In this document: piece after piece, positions 52,255 through 60,560 of the stretch
Position numbering within the stretch: the stretch's first letter is position 1
Layout: the number at the start of each line of letters is the position of its first letter
Origin: Siphonobacter sp. BAB-5405
GTDB lineage: Bacteria; Bacteroidota; Bacteroidia; Cytophagales; Spirosomataceae
Direction: 5' to 3'
Assembly (NCBI RefSeq): GCF_002872335.1
Contig: NZ_NJAG01000005.1
Location: 186,001-250,000 of the forward strand
DNA: 64,000 nt
The notes under the pieces: generated by a model
Told to the model about the DNA's origin: nothing
Seen by the model: the letters and a program-made list of their open reading frames with translations, nothing else
The model's database searches: none
Made by a program: the position numbers and the translations under genes

Positions 52255-52371
52255 TTAACCTTGACGTTGTTTAAACTTAGGGTTTTTCTTGTTGATCACG
52301 AAGAGCTTTCCTTTGCGACGAATTACTTTGCAATCAGCACTACGCTTTTTGATCGAAGCTTTGACTTTCAT
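52255..52371 (-). CDS. rpmJ: 50S ribosomal protein L36, zinc-free form
   Basis: I located this 38-residue gene from the sequence: start ATG at 52371, stop at 52255-52257. The product begins [20 protein letters not shown] and ends NPKFKQRQG. Only one cysteine remains of the usual three-Cys, one-His zinc site, so this is the C-minus type that needs no zinc. It lies between infA and rpsM as in other bacteria. Confidence 0.93.
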   Translation of the reverse strand: MKVKASIKKRSADCKVIRRKGKLFVINKKNPKFKQRQG

Positions 52372-52378
52372 CTTATTT

Positions 52379-52465
52379 CGAGTTTTCAGTTTTCAGCGGT
52401 TCAGCCGCTTCGGTTTTCAGTTACCAGTCACAGTAATTGAAAACTGTAAACTGCCAACTATCAAC
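52379..52465. repeat. spacer hairpin element, infA-rpmJ (shared with rpsS-rplV spacer)
   Basis: This element has CAGTTTTC-type units, GTTTTCAGTTACCAG at 52413-52427, and an inverted right arm with ACTGCCAACT near 52450. The same two blocks, in the same order, occur in the rpsS-rplV spacer (61848-61924). A small inner hairpin AGCGGTTCAGCCGCT is also present. Confidence 0.7.
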
Positions 52466-52466
52466 T

Positions 52467-52685
52467 TTACTTGTATCGGTAGGTAATACGAGCCTTTGAT
52501 AAGTCATAAGGCGACATTTCCAAGCGAACCTTATCTCCGGGCAGAATTTTGATGTAGTGCATCCGCATTTTGCCGGAAATGTGAGCGATCACTTCATGCT
52601 TGTTTTCGAGTTGTACCCGAAACATTGCATTCGATAATGCCTCCAGAATGATACCGTCCGTGGTTATAGAGCTTTGTTTGGCCAT
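52467..52685 (-). CDS. infA: translation initiation factor IF-1
   Basis: The 72-residue S1-fold (OB) protein binds the ribosomal A site during initiation. [28 protein letters not shown] and [19 protein letters not shown] are standard. It precedes rpmJ. Confidence 0.97.
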   Translation of the reverse strand: MAKQSSITTDGIILEALSNAMFRVQLENKHEVIAHISGKMRMHYIKILPGDKVRLEMSPYDLSKARITYRYK

Positions 52686-52742
52686 TTGTTTAGTTTAGAA
52701 TAGGACTTTTAGAATTGAGAAGTACTCGCCCTATCCTTCCTA

Positions 52743-53534
52743 TTATGCGATGGCCATACTACGTTCGGCCAGTACTTGCTCAATGTATTCGAAAGTGGTT
52801 AAGATTTCGGCCTTTCCTTTACGAATGGCTACCGTGTGCTCGAAGTGAGCCGCCGGTTGCCGGTCCGTTGTACGAATAGTCCAGCCATCTTTTTCCTGTA
52901 CCACACTCCGTTTACCCAGAGTAATCATCGGTTCTATGGCTATGGTCATCCCTTCTTTAAGTTGGGGACCTTGTCCTCTTCTGCCGAAGTTAGGTACCTC
53001 TGGGCCTTCGTGAAGAAATTTACCTACGCCATGTCCGACTAATTCGCGAACGACACCGTAACCAAATTGCTCCACATGACTTTGTACAGCATACCCAATG
53101 TCACCAATCCGATTGCCGGCTACTGCCTTATCAATACCGAGATACAGAGAATCATACGTACGTTTCAGCAATTGTTTTACTTCGGGTTTGATTTCACCTA
53201 CCGGATAGGTAAACGCACTATCCGAATGATAACCATTTAAAAAAACCCCGCAATCTACTGAAATGATATCTCCTTCTTTCAGGCGATAGGCACTTGGGAA
53301 TCCGTGAACTACAACTTCGTTGACGGAAATACAAAGAGCGGCAGGAAAGTCATTATAACCTTTAAACGAAGGATGTCCTTTATGATCCCGAATAAACTCT
53401 TCTGCTACACGATCCAGTTCCTTGGTTGTTACGCCTGGATTAATCAGTTTGGCAACCTCGGCGTGAGCCTTACCCAAAACCTGAGCACTGATTTTGATTA
53501 ATTCAATCTCTTCGTCAGTTTTTAGATAAACCAT
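52743..53534 (-). CDS. map: type I methionine aminopeptidase
   Basis: This 263-residue cytoplasmic enzyme removes the initiator Met. Metal ligands are all visible: the two Asp in VDCGVF and YHSDSAF, the His in GHGVGKFLHEG, and the Glu residues in IEPM and HFEHTVAI. It sits between secY (11 bp) and infA, the usual Bacteroidota order. Confidence 0.97.
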   Translation of the reverse strand: MVYLKTDEEIELIKISAQVLGKAHAEVAKLINPGVTTKELDRVAEEFIRDHKGHPSFKGYNDFPAALCISVNEVVVHGFPSAYRLKEGDIISVDCGVFLNGYHSDSAFTYPVGEIKPEVKQLLKRTYDSLYLGIDKAVAGNRIGDIGYAVQSHVEQFGYGVVRELVGHGVGKFLHEGPEVPNFGRRGQGPQLKEGMTIAIEPMITLGKRSVVQEKDGWTIRTTDRQPAAHFEHTVAIRKGKAEILTTFEYIEQVLAERSMAIA

Positions 53535-53545
53535 CTTTCTGTGTA

Positions 53546-54868
53546 TTAAATCGCAGAAACGCTTTCAGTCGTTCTGCCTTGCACGCGTCCTGATTTCATT
53601 AAACCTTCGTAGCGACGCATCAGCAGGTAGCTTTCAATTTGCTGCAGTGTATCCAGTACTACCCCTACCAGAATCAGTAAAGAGGTTCCACCGAAAAACT
53701 GTGCAAAGCCTTGAGAAATACCAAACAGACGAGCAATCGCTGGCATTACTGCCACCAGAGCTAACATAATCGCTCCGGGTAAGGTAATACGGTCAAGAAT
53801 CTGACCGATATATTCTGACGTTTCAAAACCAGGTTTAACACCGGGAATAAAACCGCCACTGCGTTTCATATCGTCAGCAATCTGTTGCGGATTTACTGAA
53901 ATTGCCGTATAGAAATACGTAAATACAATAATCAGGAAACCAAACAACACGTTGTACTGCCAGTGATCATAGCTATTAAACGCTTGAGCAATCGACTGAG
54001 CCGTATCACTCTTTTCAGCAAAATAACCCGCTACTAGACCAGGTACAAACATCAACGCCTGAGCGAAAATGATAGGCATAACGCCAGCGGCATTCAGCTT
54101 CAAGGGGATATACTGGCGTTGTCCGCCTACCACCTTGTTTCCAACTACCTGTTTAGCGTACTGGACAGGAATACGGCGAGTAGCTTGTGTAATCAGAACG
54201 GCACCCATTACAACAAAATACAGGGCAACAAGTTCAATTACGAATAATAAAGCTCCACCAGTACCTCTTGAACCAGCTTCCTGCAGCAAAGCAACCGGGA
54301 AACGAGCTACGATACCAATCATAATCAGCAGAGAGATACCATTTCCAATCCCTTTATCCGTGATTCGTTCACCCATCCACATACAGAAGATTGTGCCCGA
54401 AATCAAAATAATTGTTGAGTAAATGGTAAACCAGCTCCGCTCAATCATTAAGGCTTCCGCTGGAATCTGTGATTGGGTATAGGCAATTGCCTGAGCCGTA
54501 GTAACGAAAATGGTTAGTACGCGGGTGATCTGGTTTAGCTTGCGACGACCAGACTCCCCATCTTTCTGCATTTTCTGAAAATAAGGCAGTGCAATGGTCA
54601 ACAGCTGAATTGCAATAGACGCCGAGATATAGGGCATAATACCCAGAGCAAAAATGGAAGCGTTTTGAAAAGCTCCTCCAGAGAAGGTGTTGATCAAATC
54701 CAGCAAACCATTTCCTTGGCCCTTAGGAAGTCGAGCCGGATCAATACCTGGCAGGACAATATATGAACCTATACGATAAACAGTAATAAACAACAGGGTG
54801 TTGAGGATCCGGCTACGGAGCTCCTCAATGGACCAAATGTTCTTGAGAGTAGTTATAAACTTGTTCAT
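53546..54868 (-). CDS. secY: preprotein translocase subunit SecY
   Basis: The 440-residue inner-membrane protein is the protein-conducting channel, with ten predicted helices. The N-terminus MNKFITTLKNIWSIEELR and the plug region near FSGGAFQNASIFALGIMPYISASI are conserved. It follows rplO by 40 bp. Adenylate kinase, often next to secY in other phyla, is absent here. Confidence 0.97.
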   Translation of the reverse strand: MNKFITTLKNIWSIEELRSRILNTLLFITVYRIGSYIVLPGIDPARLPKGQGNGLLDLINTFSGGAFQNASIFALGIMPYISASIAIQLLTIALPYFQKMQKDGESGRRKLNQITRVLTIFVTTAQAIAYTQSQIPAEALMIERSWFTIYSTIILISGTIFCMWMGERITDKGIGNGISLLIMIGIVARFPVALLQEAGSRGTGGALLFVIELVALYFVVMGAVLITQATRRIPVQYAKQVVGNKVVGGQRQYIPLKLNAAGVMPIIFAQALMFVPGLVAGYFAEKSDTAQSIAQAFNSYDHWQYNVLFGFLIIVFTYFYTAISVNPQQIADDMKRSGGFIPGVKPGFETSEYIGQILDRITLPGAIMLALVAVMPAIARLFGISQGFAQFFGGTSLLILVGVVLDTLQQIESYLLMRRYEGLMKSGRVQGRTTESVSAI

Positions 54869-54908
54869 TCCAGCGAGGATTCAAATTCACCTGTCGTTCA
54901 TCCGGAAA

Positions 54909-55355
54909 CTAAACCGTAACTGCTTTACCACCGGCCTTTTCAATGGCTTCAACCGCCGTTTGTGAGAAGGCATGTACCTTCACTTCAACAGCTGATTTTA
55001 CCTCACCGCGGTTCAGTACTTTTACCAGATCTTTTTTACCAACCAGACCGTTGTTGTAAAGCAATTCAATGTCTACTACAGTGGCATTGGTTTTCTCAAC
55101 TAAAGACTGGATAGCGTCCAGATTAATTGCTTTGTAAGCTACGCGGCTCAGGTTGTTAAAACCGAACTTAGGTACACGACGTTGCAAAGGCATCTGACCA
55201 CCTTCGAAACCTCTTTTACTGCTGTAACCCGAACGAGACTGAGCCCCTTTATGTCCGCGAGCAGAAGTTGCTCCTTTACCAGAGCCTTGTCCGCGACCGA
55301 CACGCTTACCTACTTTCGTAGAACCAGCGGCGGGTTTCAAATTGCTAAGATTCAT
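54909..55355 (-). CDS. rplO: 50S ribosomal protein L15
   Basis: The 148-residue protein has the glycine-rich N-terminal extension (GSTKVGKRVGRGQGSGKGATSARGHKG, in parts) and the L15/L27e globular domain. Length and position between rpmD and secY are standard. Confidence 0.97.
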   Translation of the reverse strand: MNLSNLKPAAGSTKVGKRVGRGQGSGKGATSARGHKGAQSRSGYSSKRGFEGGQMPLQRRVPKFGFNNLSRVAYKAINLDAIQSLVEKTNATVVDIELLYNNGLVGKKDLVKVLNRGEVKSAVEVKVHAFSQTAVEAIEKAGGKAVTV

Positions 55356-55404
55356 TGTCGTATTGATTCAAAGTGAAAAGCGTTACCGCTCCACACTGAG
55401 TTTC

Positions 55405-55584
55405 TTAGATTTCTTCCACTTGAATGAGGTGGTTCACTTTACGAATCATACCAGCGATGGCATCATTCAGCTCAACTTCCACACTCCGATTGATTTTGCC
55501 CAAACCCAGGGCTTTGATAGTACGCTTTTGGTTTTCAGGACGTTCAATCGTGCTACGAACCTGAGTAAGTTTAACCTTTGCCAT
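55405..55584 (-). CDS. rpmD: 50S ribosomal protein L30
   Basis: I located this 59-residue gene by reading the spacer: ATG at 55584, stop TAA at 55405-55407. MAKVKLTQVRSTIERPENQK and the conserved LGLGKINRSVEV region identify L30. It lies between rpsE and rplO as expected. Confidence 0.95.
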   Translation of the reverse strand: MAKVKLTQVRSTIERPENQKRTIKALGLGKINRSVEVELNDAIAGMIRKVNHLIQVEEI

Positions 55585-55604
55585 TTCTTTAAAGTTCTCG
55601 GTTT

Positions 55605-55648
55605 TTAGTTCTTGGTTCTTAAGTTATGCTTAATTCCCCAAGAACTAA
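55605..55648. repeat. spacer hairpin, rpsE-rpmD
   Basis: TTAGTTCTTGG (55605-55615) pairs perfectly with CCAAGAACTAA (55638-55648), an 11-bp stem with a 22-nt loop, extended outward by further GTTCT/AGAAC pairs. Confidence 0.7.
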
Positions 55649-55660
55649 GAACACTATGAC

Positions 55661-56173
55661 TTATCCATTGAATACGGTTGTCAGTTTCACTCCACGTTGA
55701 CGAGCTACTTCATGGGGAGCACGCATTTTCAGCAGAGCATCAACCGTAGCTTTTACTACGTTGTGAGGATTGGAAGAGCCTTTTGATTTCGCTAATACAT
55801 CGCGAATACCGGCACTCTCCAGAACGGCACGCATCGCACCACCAGCAATTACTCCCGTACCAGGAGCAGCAGGCTTCAGCAGTACGAAACCACCTGAAAA
55901 TTTACCTTCCATATCGTGAGGTACCGTATGCTTCAACAAAGGAACTTGTACCACATTTTTCTTGGCATCTTCAATTCCTTTAGCAATTGCGTCGGTTACT
56001 TCGTTGGCTTTACCTAATCCGTAGCCTACTACGCCTTTGCCATCGCCTACTACTACGATAGCTGAGAAGCTGAAGCGACGACCGCCTTTTACTACTTTAG
56101 CTACCCGGTTAATAGCAACAACACGTTCCTTTAACTCTGACTCGTTATACTTGGTAGGTCTGTTCGTTTGCAT
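55661..56173 (-). CDS. rpsE: 30S ribosomal protein S5
   Basis: The 170-residue protein has the double-stranded-RNA-binding N-terminal domain ([23 protein letters not shown]) and the S5 C-terminal domain. Residues in the fidelity-related loop look normal. It overlaps nothing; rplR ends 12 bp upstream. Confidence 0.97.
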   Translation of the reverse strand: MQTNRPTKYNESELKERVVAINRVAKVVKGGRRFSFSAIVVVGDGKGVVGYGLGKANEVTDAIAKGIEDAKKNVVQVPLLKHTVPHDMEGKFSGGFVLLKPAAPGTGVIAGGAMRAVLESAGIRDVLAKSKGSSNPHNVVKATVDALLKMRAPHEVARQRGVKLTTVFNG

Positions 56174-56185
56174 GATTCTTTGAAA

Positions 56186-56533
56186 TTAGAATTGAAGGCC
56201 ACCTTCGCGGGCTCCGTCAGCTAGTGCTTTTACTTTCCCGTGATACAGGTAACCGTTCCGGTCAAACACCACAGCTTCAATACCAGCGGCCTTAGCTAAT
56301 TCGGCTACTTTCAAGCCTACTTGCTTAGCAGCTTCAACGTTGTTACCCTGTAAGCCTAATTCGAAAGAAGAAGAAGCGGCTACTGTTTTGCCCGCTTCGT
56401 CATCGATTAGTTGGGCGTAAATACCTTTATTAGAGCGGAAAACCGTCAAACGAGGACGTACAGGCGTACCATCCACTTTACTGCGAATGCTACGTTTGAT
56501 CCGAAGCCGCCGGGAATCTTTAGTAGTTGCCAT
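56186..56533 (-). CDS. rplR: 50S ribosomal protein L18
   Basis: The 115-residue 5S-rRNA-binding protein has the basic N-terminus ([27 protein letters not shown]) and C-terminal [26 protein letters not shown]. Standard length and place. Confidence 0.97.
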   Translation of the reverse strand: MATTKDSRRLRIKRSIRSKVDGTPVRPRLTVFRSNKGIYAQLIDDEAGKTVAASSSFELGLQGNNVEAAKQVGLKVAELAKAAGIEAVVFDRNGYLYHGKVKALADGAREGGLQF

Positions 56534-56548
56534 TGAAATTCAAATTGA

Positions 56549-56567
56549 TTGTGGATTACCGACCCAC
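56549..56567. repeat. spacer motif shared with rplX-rplE spacer
   Basis: TTGTGGATTACCGACCCAC here and TTGTGGATTTCCGACCCAC at 58621-58639 differ at one base in 19. Each can form a small GTGG/CCAC hairpin. Confidence 0.6.
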
Positions 56568-56574
56568 ACGTTTG

Positions 56575-56613
56575 AGTATAGAAAGCTTCAAGCCATAGCC
56601 GAAGCTTTCTACT
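56575..56613. repeat. spacer hairpin, rplF-rplR
   Basis: AGAAAGCTTC pairs perfectly with GAAGCTTTCT around a 10-nt loop, extended by AGTAT/TACT on the outside. Confidence 0.7.
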
Positions 56614-56620
56614 GGAAATA

Positions 56621-57175
56621 TTATTTCTTACCAGCCGCTTTACCAGCTTTCCGACGCACGAATTCACCCGTGAAGCGAATACCTTTGCCTTTGTAAGGCT
56701 CAACCTTACGGAGAGACTTAATTTTGGCAGCGACTTGGCCGATTAGTTGCTTATCAATACCTTCCAAAACCACTTTAGGGTTTTGTCCTTTTTCCATCGC
56801 TGTCGTTACCTTCAGTTCTTCAGGAATAGCGACGAAAATGCTGTGAGAGTAACCCAAAGCTAATTCCAGGATGTTTCCTTGGTTAGAAGCTTTGTAACCT
56901 ACCCCAACGATTTCCATTTCGGTACGGTAGCCCGTGCTTACGCCGACTACCATATTGTTGATCAGGGCACGGTACAGACCGTGCAGAGCCTTGTGGCGTT
57001 TTTGTTCCGTAGGGCGAACCACTTGTAACTCGCTACCTTCGATTTCTACCGTAATGTCTGGATCAATCGTTTGGCTCAACGTGCCTTTAGGTCCTTTTAC
57101 AGTAACCTGGCTCTTATCAACCGATACGCTAACTCCAGCAGGCAGGGTAATGATTTTTTTACCAATGCGTGACAT
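56621..57175 (-). CDS. rplF: 50S ribosomal protein L6
   Basis: The 184-residue protein has two L6 domains (about 11-82 and 90-165). MSRIGKKIITLPAGVSV and RKVEPYKGKGIRFTGEFVRRKAGK are diagnostic. Standard place. Confidence 0.97.
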   Translation of the reverse strand: MSRIGKKIITLPAGVSVSVDKSQVTVKGPKGTLSQTIDPDITVEIEGSELQVVRPTEQKRHKALHGLYRALINNMVVGVSTGYRTEMEIVGVGYKASNQGNILELALGYSHSIFVAIPEELKVTTAMEKGQNPKVVLEGIDKQLIGQVAAKIKSLRKVEPYKGKGIRFTGEFVRRKAGKAAGKK

Positions 57176-57197
57176 GGTACTGAGTGTTAAAATGAAT

Positions 57198-57244
57198 TAG
57201 CGGAGGTTTTCAGTGGTAAGATTGACCTCCGCTATTCCATTGGT
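57198..57244. repeat. spacer hairpin, rpsH-rplF
   Basis: TAGCGGAGGT (57198-57207) pairs perfectly with ACCTCCGCTA (57235-57244), a 10-bp stem with a 27-nt loop. Confidence 0.7.
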
Positions 57245-57248
57245 TTAA

Positions 57249-57644
57249 TTAATAAACGTAGCAAAGTATTTCGCCACCTACATTGAGGGTACGAGCTTCT
57301 TTGTCCGTCATAACTCCTTTTGACGTCGAAACAATTGCGATGCCTAAGCCGTTTAATACGCGAGGAAGTTCTTTTGAACCTGAGTATTTCCGAAGACCGG
57401 GTTTACTTACGCGGGTTAACTTAACGATAGCTGACTGTTTCGTCAGGGGATTGTATTTCAAAGCGACTTTGATGGTTCCTTGTACGGAAGCCTCTTCGTC
57501 AAATTTGTAACTTTGAATATAGCCTTTCTCAAAGAGAACTTTAGTAATCTCCTTCTTGAGATTGGAAGCCGGGATCTCGACGATTCTGTGGCGAGCCTTG
57601 ATGGCATTCCGCAGACGGGTCAAGTAATCTGCAATCGGATCCAT
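57249..57644 (-). CDS. rpsH: 30S ribosomal protein S8
   Basis: The start is the ATG at 57644 (MDPIADYLTRLRNAIKARH), a 131-residue protein; the frame runs upstream to 57689, through a spacer hairpin, so that part is not coding. The C-terminus ISTSKGVMTDKEARTLNVGG is diagnostic. S8 binds 16S rRNA and can repress its own operon in some bacteria. Confidence 0.97.
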   Translation of the reverse strand: MDPIADYLTRLRNAIKARHRIVEIPASNLKKEITKVLFEKGYIQSYKFDEEASVQGTIKVALKYNPLTKQSAIVKLTRVSKPGLRKYSGSKELPRVLNGLGIAIVSTSKGVMTDKEARTLNVGGEILCYVY

Positions 57645-57655
57645 GAAAGAATATG

Positions 57656-57692
57656 ATTTTGCTACGGGCCGCTTCAAAACGGCTCGCAAAAT
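57656..57692. repeat. spacer hairpin, rpsN-rpsH
   Basis: ATTTTG (57656-57661), CGGGCCG, then CGGCTCG and CAAAAT (57687-57692) form a two-part stem around an 8-nt loop. Confidence 0.65.
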
Positions 57693-57720
57693 TAGAGAAT
57701 CAAAATGGATACACCAAAAA

Positions 57721-57990
57721 TTACCAGCTCGATTTTGTTACGCCCGGAATTTTTCCATCAGAAGCCATTTGACGGAACGTAACACGGCTGATACCGAACT
57801 TCCGCATGTAACCCCGAGGACGACCATTTAGCTTATCGCGGTTATGGAGACGTACAGGGGAAGCGTTGCGGGGAAGTTTGTCAAGTCCGATGAAGTCACC
57901 GGCCTCTTTGAGGGCTTTGCGTTTAGCAGCGTACTTGGCTACCAGACGTTCGCGTTTCCGCTCTCTTGCTTTGACTGATTCTTTTGCCAT
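57721..57990 (-). CDS. rpsN: 30S ribosomal protein S14, zinc-free form
   Basis: The 89-residue protein contains no cysteine, so it is the long zinc-independent S14 form; the short zinc form has a CxxC pair. [31 protein letters not shown] is the conserved core (shown in parts). Together with L36 it shows a zinc-sparing ribosome. Confidence 0.96.
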   Translation of the reverse strand: MAKESVKARERKRERLVAKYAAKRKALKEAGDFIGLDKLPRNASPVRLHNRDKLNGRPRGYMRKFGISRVTFRQMASDGKIPGVTKSSW

Positions 57991-58009
57991 TTTGTTTGCT
58001 TATAATTGG

Positions 58010-58044
58010 TCCCCGTCCTTTTCAGAAATCTGAAGTGACGGGGG
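58010..58044. repeat. spacer hairpin, rplE-rpsN
   Basis: CCCCGTC (58011-58017) and GACGGGG (58037-58043) enclose an inner TTCAG/CTGAA stem. Confidence 0.7.
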
Positions 58045-58052
58045 ATCAATAA

Positions 58053-58607
58053 TTACTTTTTTTGTCCAGCAAAGGGCATTCCTAAAGCCTTCAGCAGTTC
58101 TAAGCTTTCAGCGTCAGTTTGTGCTGTAGTAACGAACGTGATGTCCATACCTGAGATTTTTTGTACTTTCTCAATAGAGATCTCAGGGAAGATGATTTGT
58201 TCTTTTACACCTAAGGTATAGTTACCACGGCCATCAAAGCCTTTGTCACTAATTCCTTTAAAGTCACGTACGCGAGGCAGAGCGATCGACGTCAGACGGT
58301 CCAGGAATTCGTACATTTTTTCGCCACGCAGCGTTACTTTCGCTCCGATAGGCATATTTTCACGAAGCTTGAAGTTAGAAATTGCTTTCTTAGAGATCGT
58401 GGCTACCGCTTTCTGACCAGAGATCGTAGATAATTCTTCTACCCCTACGTCAACCAGCTTTTTATCTGCTACGGCAGCACCGATACCTTTGTTGATCACA
58501 ATTTTTTCCAGTTTCGGTACTTGCATCACCGATTTGTACTGGAACTTCTCTTTCAAAGCAGAAACTACTTCGTCAAAGTACTTTTGTTTTAATCTGGGAG
58601 TTGCCAT
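58053..58607 (-). CDS. rplE: 50S ribosomal protein L5
   Basis: The 184-residue 5S-rRNA- and P-site-tRNA-contacting protein. [18 protein letters not shown] and [12 protein letters not shown] start it, and the [16 protein letters not shown] region is conserved. Standard length and position. Confidence 0.97.
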   Translation of the reverse strand: MATPRLKQKYFDEVVSALKEKFQYKSVMQVPKLEKIVINKGIGAAVADKKLVDVGVEELSTISGQKAVATISKKAISNFKLRENMPIGAKVTLRGEKMYEFLDRLTSIALPRVRDFKGISDKGFDGRGNYTLGVKEQIIFPEISIEKVQKISGMDITFVTTAQTDAESLELLKALGMPFAGQKK

Positions 58608-58620
58608 TGATGCGAATGGT

Positions 58621-58639
58621 TTGTGGATTTCCGACCCAC
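58621..58639. repeat. spacer motif shared with rplF-rplR spacer
   Basis: TTGTGGATTTCCGACCCAC, a copy of 56549-56567 with one change, in the rplX-rplE gap. Confidence 0.6.
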
Positions 58640-58674
58640 TGTTTCGTGTTGACGGCTGCTAACCGCCAAGCTAG

Positions 58675-59007
58675 TTAAATAAGGTTACCGCTCTTTTTGC
58701 TGAAACGCTGAGACTTGCCCTTTTCGTTCAGTTTACGGCCGGTGCGGGAGGCTTCGTTCGTCTTCGGGTCTACCACTTTCAGGTTACTGATGTGGATGGG
58801 ACTTTCGATTTCTTTGATTTCTCCCTGAGGGTTAGTCGCGGAAGGTTTCACGTGTTTCTTTACCAGATTCACACCTTCTACGATAGCCCGTTGCTTTTCG
58901 CGATCCACAGACTTGATAACGCCGGTTTTACCTTTAGCGTCACCGGCGATCACTAAAACCGTGTCACCGCTGCGAACGTGAAGCTTCACTTGCTTTTGCT
59001 TTTCCAT
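58675..59007 (-). CDS. rplX: 50S ribosomal protein L24
   Basis: The 110-residue KOW-domain protein starts large-subunit assembly. HVRSGDTVLVIAGDAKGKTG is the KOW region. Standard length and place between rplN and rplE. Confidence 0.96.
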   Translation of the reverse strand: MEKQKQVKLHVRSGDTVLVIAGDAKGKTGVIKSVDREKQRAIVEGVNLVKKHVKPSATNPQGEIKEIESPIHISNLKVVDPKTNEASRTGRKLNEKGKSQRFSKKSGNLI

Positions 59008-59037
59008 TGTTTGATTTCGTACGATTATCCTGAGTGA

Positions 59038-59406
59038 TTAGAGCACTTCAGGAGCCAGCGAAACAATTTTCATGAATTGCTTTTCACGCAATTCGCGAGC
59101 AACTGGTCCGAAGATCCGAGTTCCACGCGGTTCGTCCTGGTTGTTTAGAAGTACGACGGCGTTATCTTCAAAACGGATGTAAGATCCGTCTTTCCGGCGA
59201 ATTTCTTTTTTCGTACGAACCACTACGGCTTTAGACACCGTTCCCTTCTTCATGTTCGAAGAGGAGAGGGCTTGTTTTACGGTTACTACGACTTTGTCGC
59301 CGATAGATGCGTAACGCTTGCCCGTACCGCCCAACACGCGGATTACGAGTACCTCTTTGGCACCACTATTATCCGCTACGCTACATCTAGATTCTTGCTG
59401 AAGCAT
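59038..59406 (-). CDS. rplN: 50S ribosomal protein L14
   Basis: The 122-residue protein. [27 protein letters not shown] and the central [21 protein letters not shown] are diagnostic. Standard length; placed between rpsQ and rplX. Confidence 0.97.
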   Translation of the reverse strand: MLQQESRCSVADNSGAKEVLVIRVLGGTGKRYASIGDKVVVTVKQALSSSNMKKGTVSKAVVVRTKKEIRRKDGSYIRFEDNAVVLLNNQDEPRGTRIFGPVARELREKQFMKIVSLAPEVL

Positions 59407-59419
59407 GTCTTTGCTGAGA

Positions 59420-59487
59420 TTTCAGTTTCGTTTTCAGTTTCCGCTTTCAGTTTAGCGATCCGCTAATCATCAAAAAACGGAAACCGA
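59420..59487. repeat. spacer hairpin with tandem CAGTTT units, rpsQ-rplN
   Basis: Three units (TTTCAGTTTCG, TTTTCAGTTTCCG, CTTTCAGTTTAGCG) lead into TTAGCG-atc-CGCTAA and a right arm AACGGAAACCG. It belongs to the same word family as the rpmJ and rplV spacer elements. Confidence 0.6.
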
Positions 59488-59504
59488 TCCCTACTCCTGC
59501 CTGA

Positions 59505-59765
59505 TTACTTGGCTTTTTCGATGATTTCAACCAAACGCCACCGTTTGTTTTTAGACAAGGGACGGGTTTCCATCACTTTGATCGTATCGCCGACGCCACA
59601 CTCATTGTTTTCGTCGTGTACCATCAATTTGGTCGTTTTCTTTTGGAATTTACCGTAGATTGGGTGCTTCACCTTCCGCTCGACGGTAACTACCACCGAC
59701 TTATCCATGCTGCTGGATACCACCCGACCAAATCTGACTTTTCTGAGCTTACGTTCTACTTCCAT
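59505..59765 (-). CDS. rpsQ: 30S ribosomal protein S17
   Basis: The 86-residue OB-fold protein. [33 protein letters not shown] (read in parts) and [29 protein letters not shown] are diagnostic. It is 37 bp from rpmC. Confidence 0.96.
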   Translation of the reverse strand: MEVERKLRKVRFGRVVSSSMDKSVVVTVERKVKHPIYGKFQKKTTKLMVHDENNECGVGDTIKVMETRPLSKNKRWRLVEIIEKAK

Positions 59766-59802
59766 GATTCGGAATTTGCTTTGTGCCCGTATCGGGCAAT
59801 GA

Positions 59803-59985
59803 CTAGCGAGCGTTAAGTTCGGTCAACAACCGGGCGATAAGCTTACGGGAGGTCCGAATACGCAACGGATTTTCGATTGGAGAAATAGCATGAGCAAATT
59901 TGAGACGGCTCAATGCATCTTTTTCCTGGGCAATTTGCTGACGGATTTCTTCCGTACTCAAAGCCCGAATGTCTTTGATTTTCAT
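59803..59985 (-). CDS. rpmC: 50S ribosomal protein L29
   Basis: The 60-residue two-helix protein sits at the polypeptide exit tunnel. [20 protein letters not shown] and [19 protein letters not shown] are conserved. It lies between rplP and rpsQ. Confidence 0.95.
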   Translation of the reverse strand: MKIKDIRALSTEEIRQQIAQEKDALSRLKFAHAISPIENPLRIRTSRKLIARLLTELNAR

Positions 59986-59994
59986 TACTGCTAT

Positions 59995-60085
59995 AATTTG
60001 AAAACTTGAAAAGGGCTAATTTGAAAATCGTAGTATTCGACTAGAACCATTTCAAATTGTCGAATTATCAAATCCTCAAATTAGT
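59995..60085. repeat. spacer inverted repeat, rplP-rpmC
   Basis: The left arm with AATTTGAAAACTTGAAAA (about 59995-60030) and a right arm with TTTCAAATTGTCGAATTATC (about 60050-60085) pair at about 26 of 38 positions. The words differ from the CAGTTT family, but the architecture is the same. Confidence 0.65.
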
Positions 60086-60506
60086 TAGCTTCCTGGTAAT
60101 CCCGGCGAACTACGAATTTCGTCCGCAGGGGCAGCTTTTGAGCTGCTAAACGGAGAGCTTCCTGAGCCAGTTCCAGAGGTACACCCGTTGATTCAAACAG
60201 AATCGTTCCGGGTTTCACGTTGGCTACCCAATATTCGGGAGCACCTTTCCCTTTACCCATCCGTACCTCTGCAGGTTTCTTCGTAATAGGCTTATCAGGG
60301 AAAATACGAATCCATACTTGTCCTTCCCGTTTCATTGCACGGGTAACAGCGATACGAGCCGCTTCAATCTGGCGAGCCGTAATACGGCCGGGCTCCAGCG
60401 ATTTGATTGCAAATGAGCCGAAGGAAATCTCATGGCCCCGCGTTGCAAGACCCTTGATCCGACCTTTCTGCTGTTTGCGGAATTTGGTTCTTCTCGGTTG
60501 TAACAT
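60081..60506 (-). CDS. rplP: 50S ribosomal protein L16
   Basis: The 141-residue protein. [24 protein letters not shown] and the [24 protein letters not shown] block are diagnostic. Position before rpmC is standard. Confidence 0.97.
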   Translation of the reverse strand: MLQPRRTKFRKQQKGRIKGLATRGHEISFGSFAIKSLEPGRITARQIEAARIAVTRAMKREGQVWIRIFPDKPITKKPAEVRMGKGKGAPEYWVANVKPGTILFESTGVPLELAQEALRLAAQKLPLRTKFVVRRDYQEAN

Positions 60507-60530
60507 GATCGTTGAGTTCTTTAGAGTTTG

Positions 60531-60551
60531 AAGCCCTAGTGACTAGGGCTT
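60531..60551. repeat. spacer palindrome, rpsC-rplP
   Basis: AAGCCCTAGT, one base, then ACTAGGGCTT: a perfect 10-bp inverted repeat. Confidence 0.7.
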
Positions 60552-60560
60552 GCAACCTAA

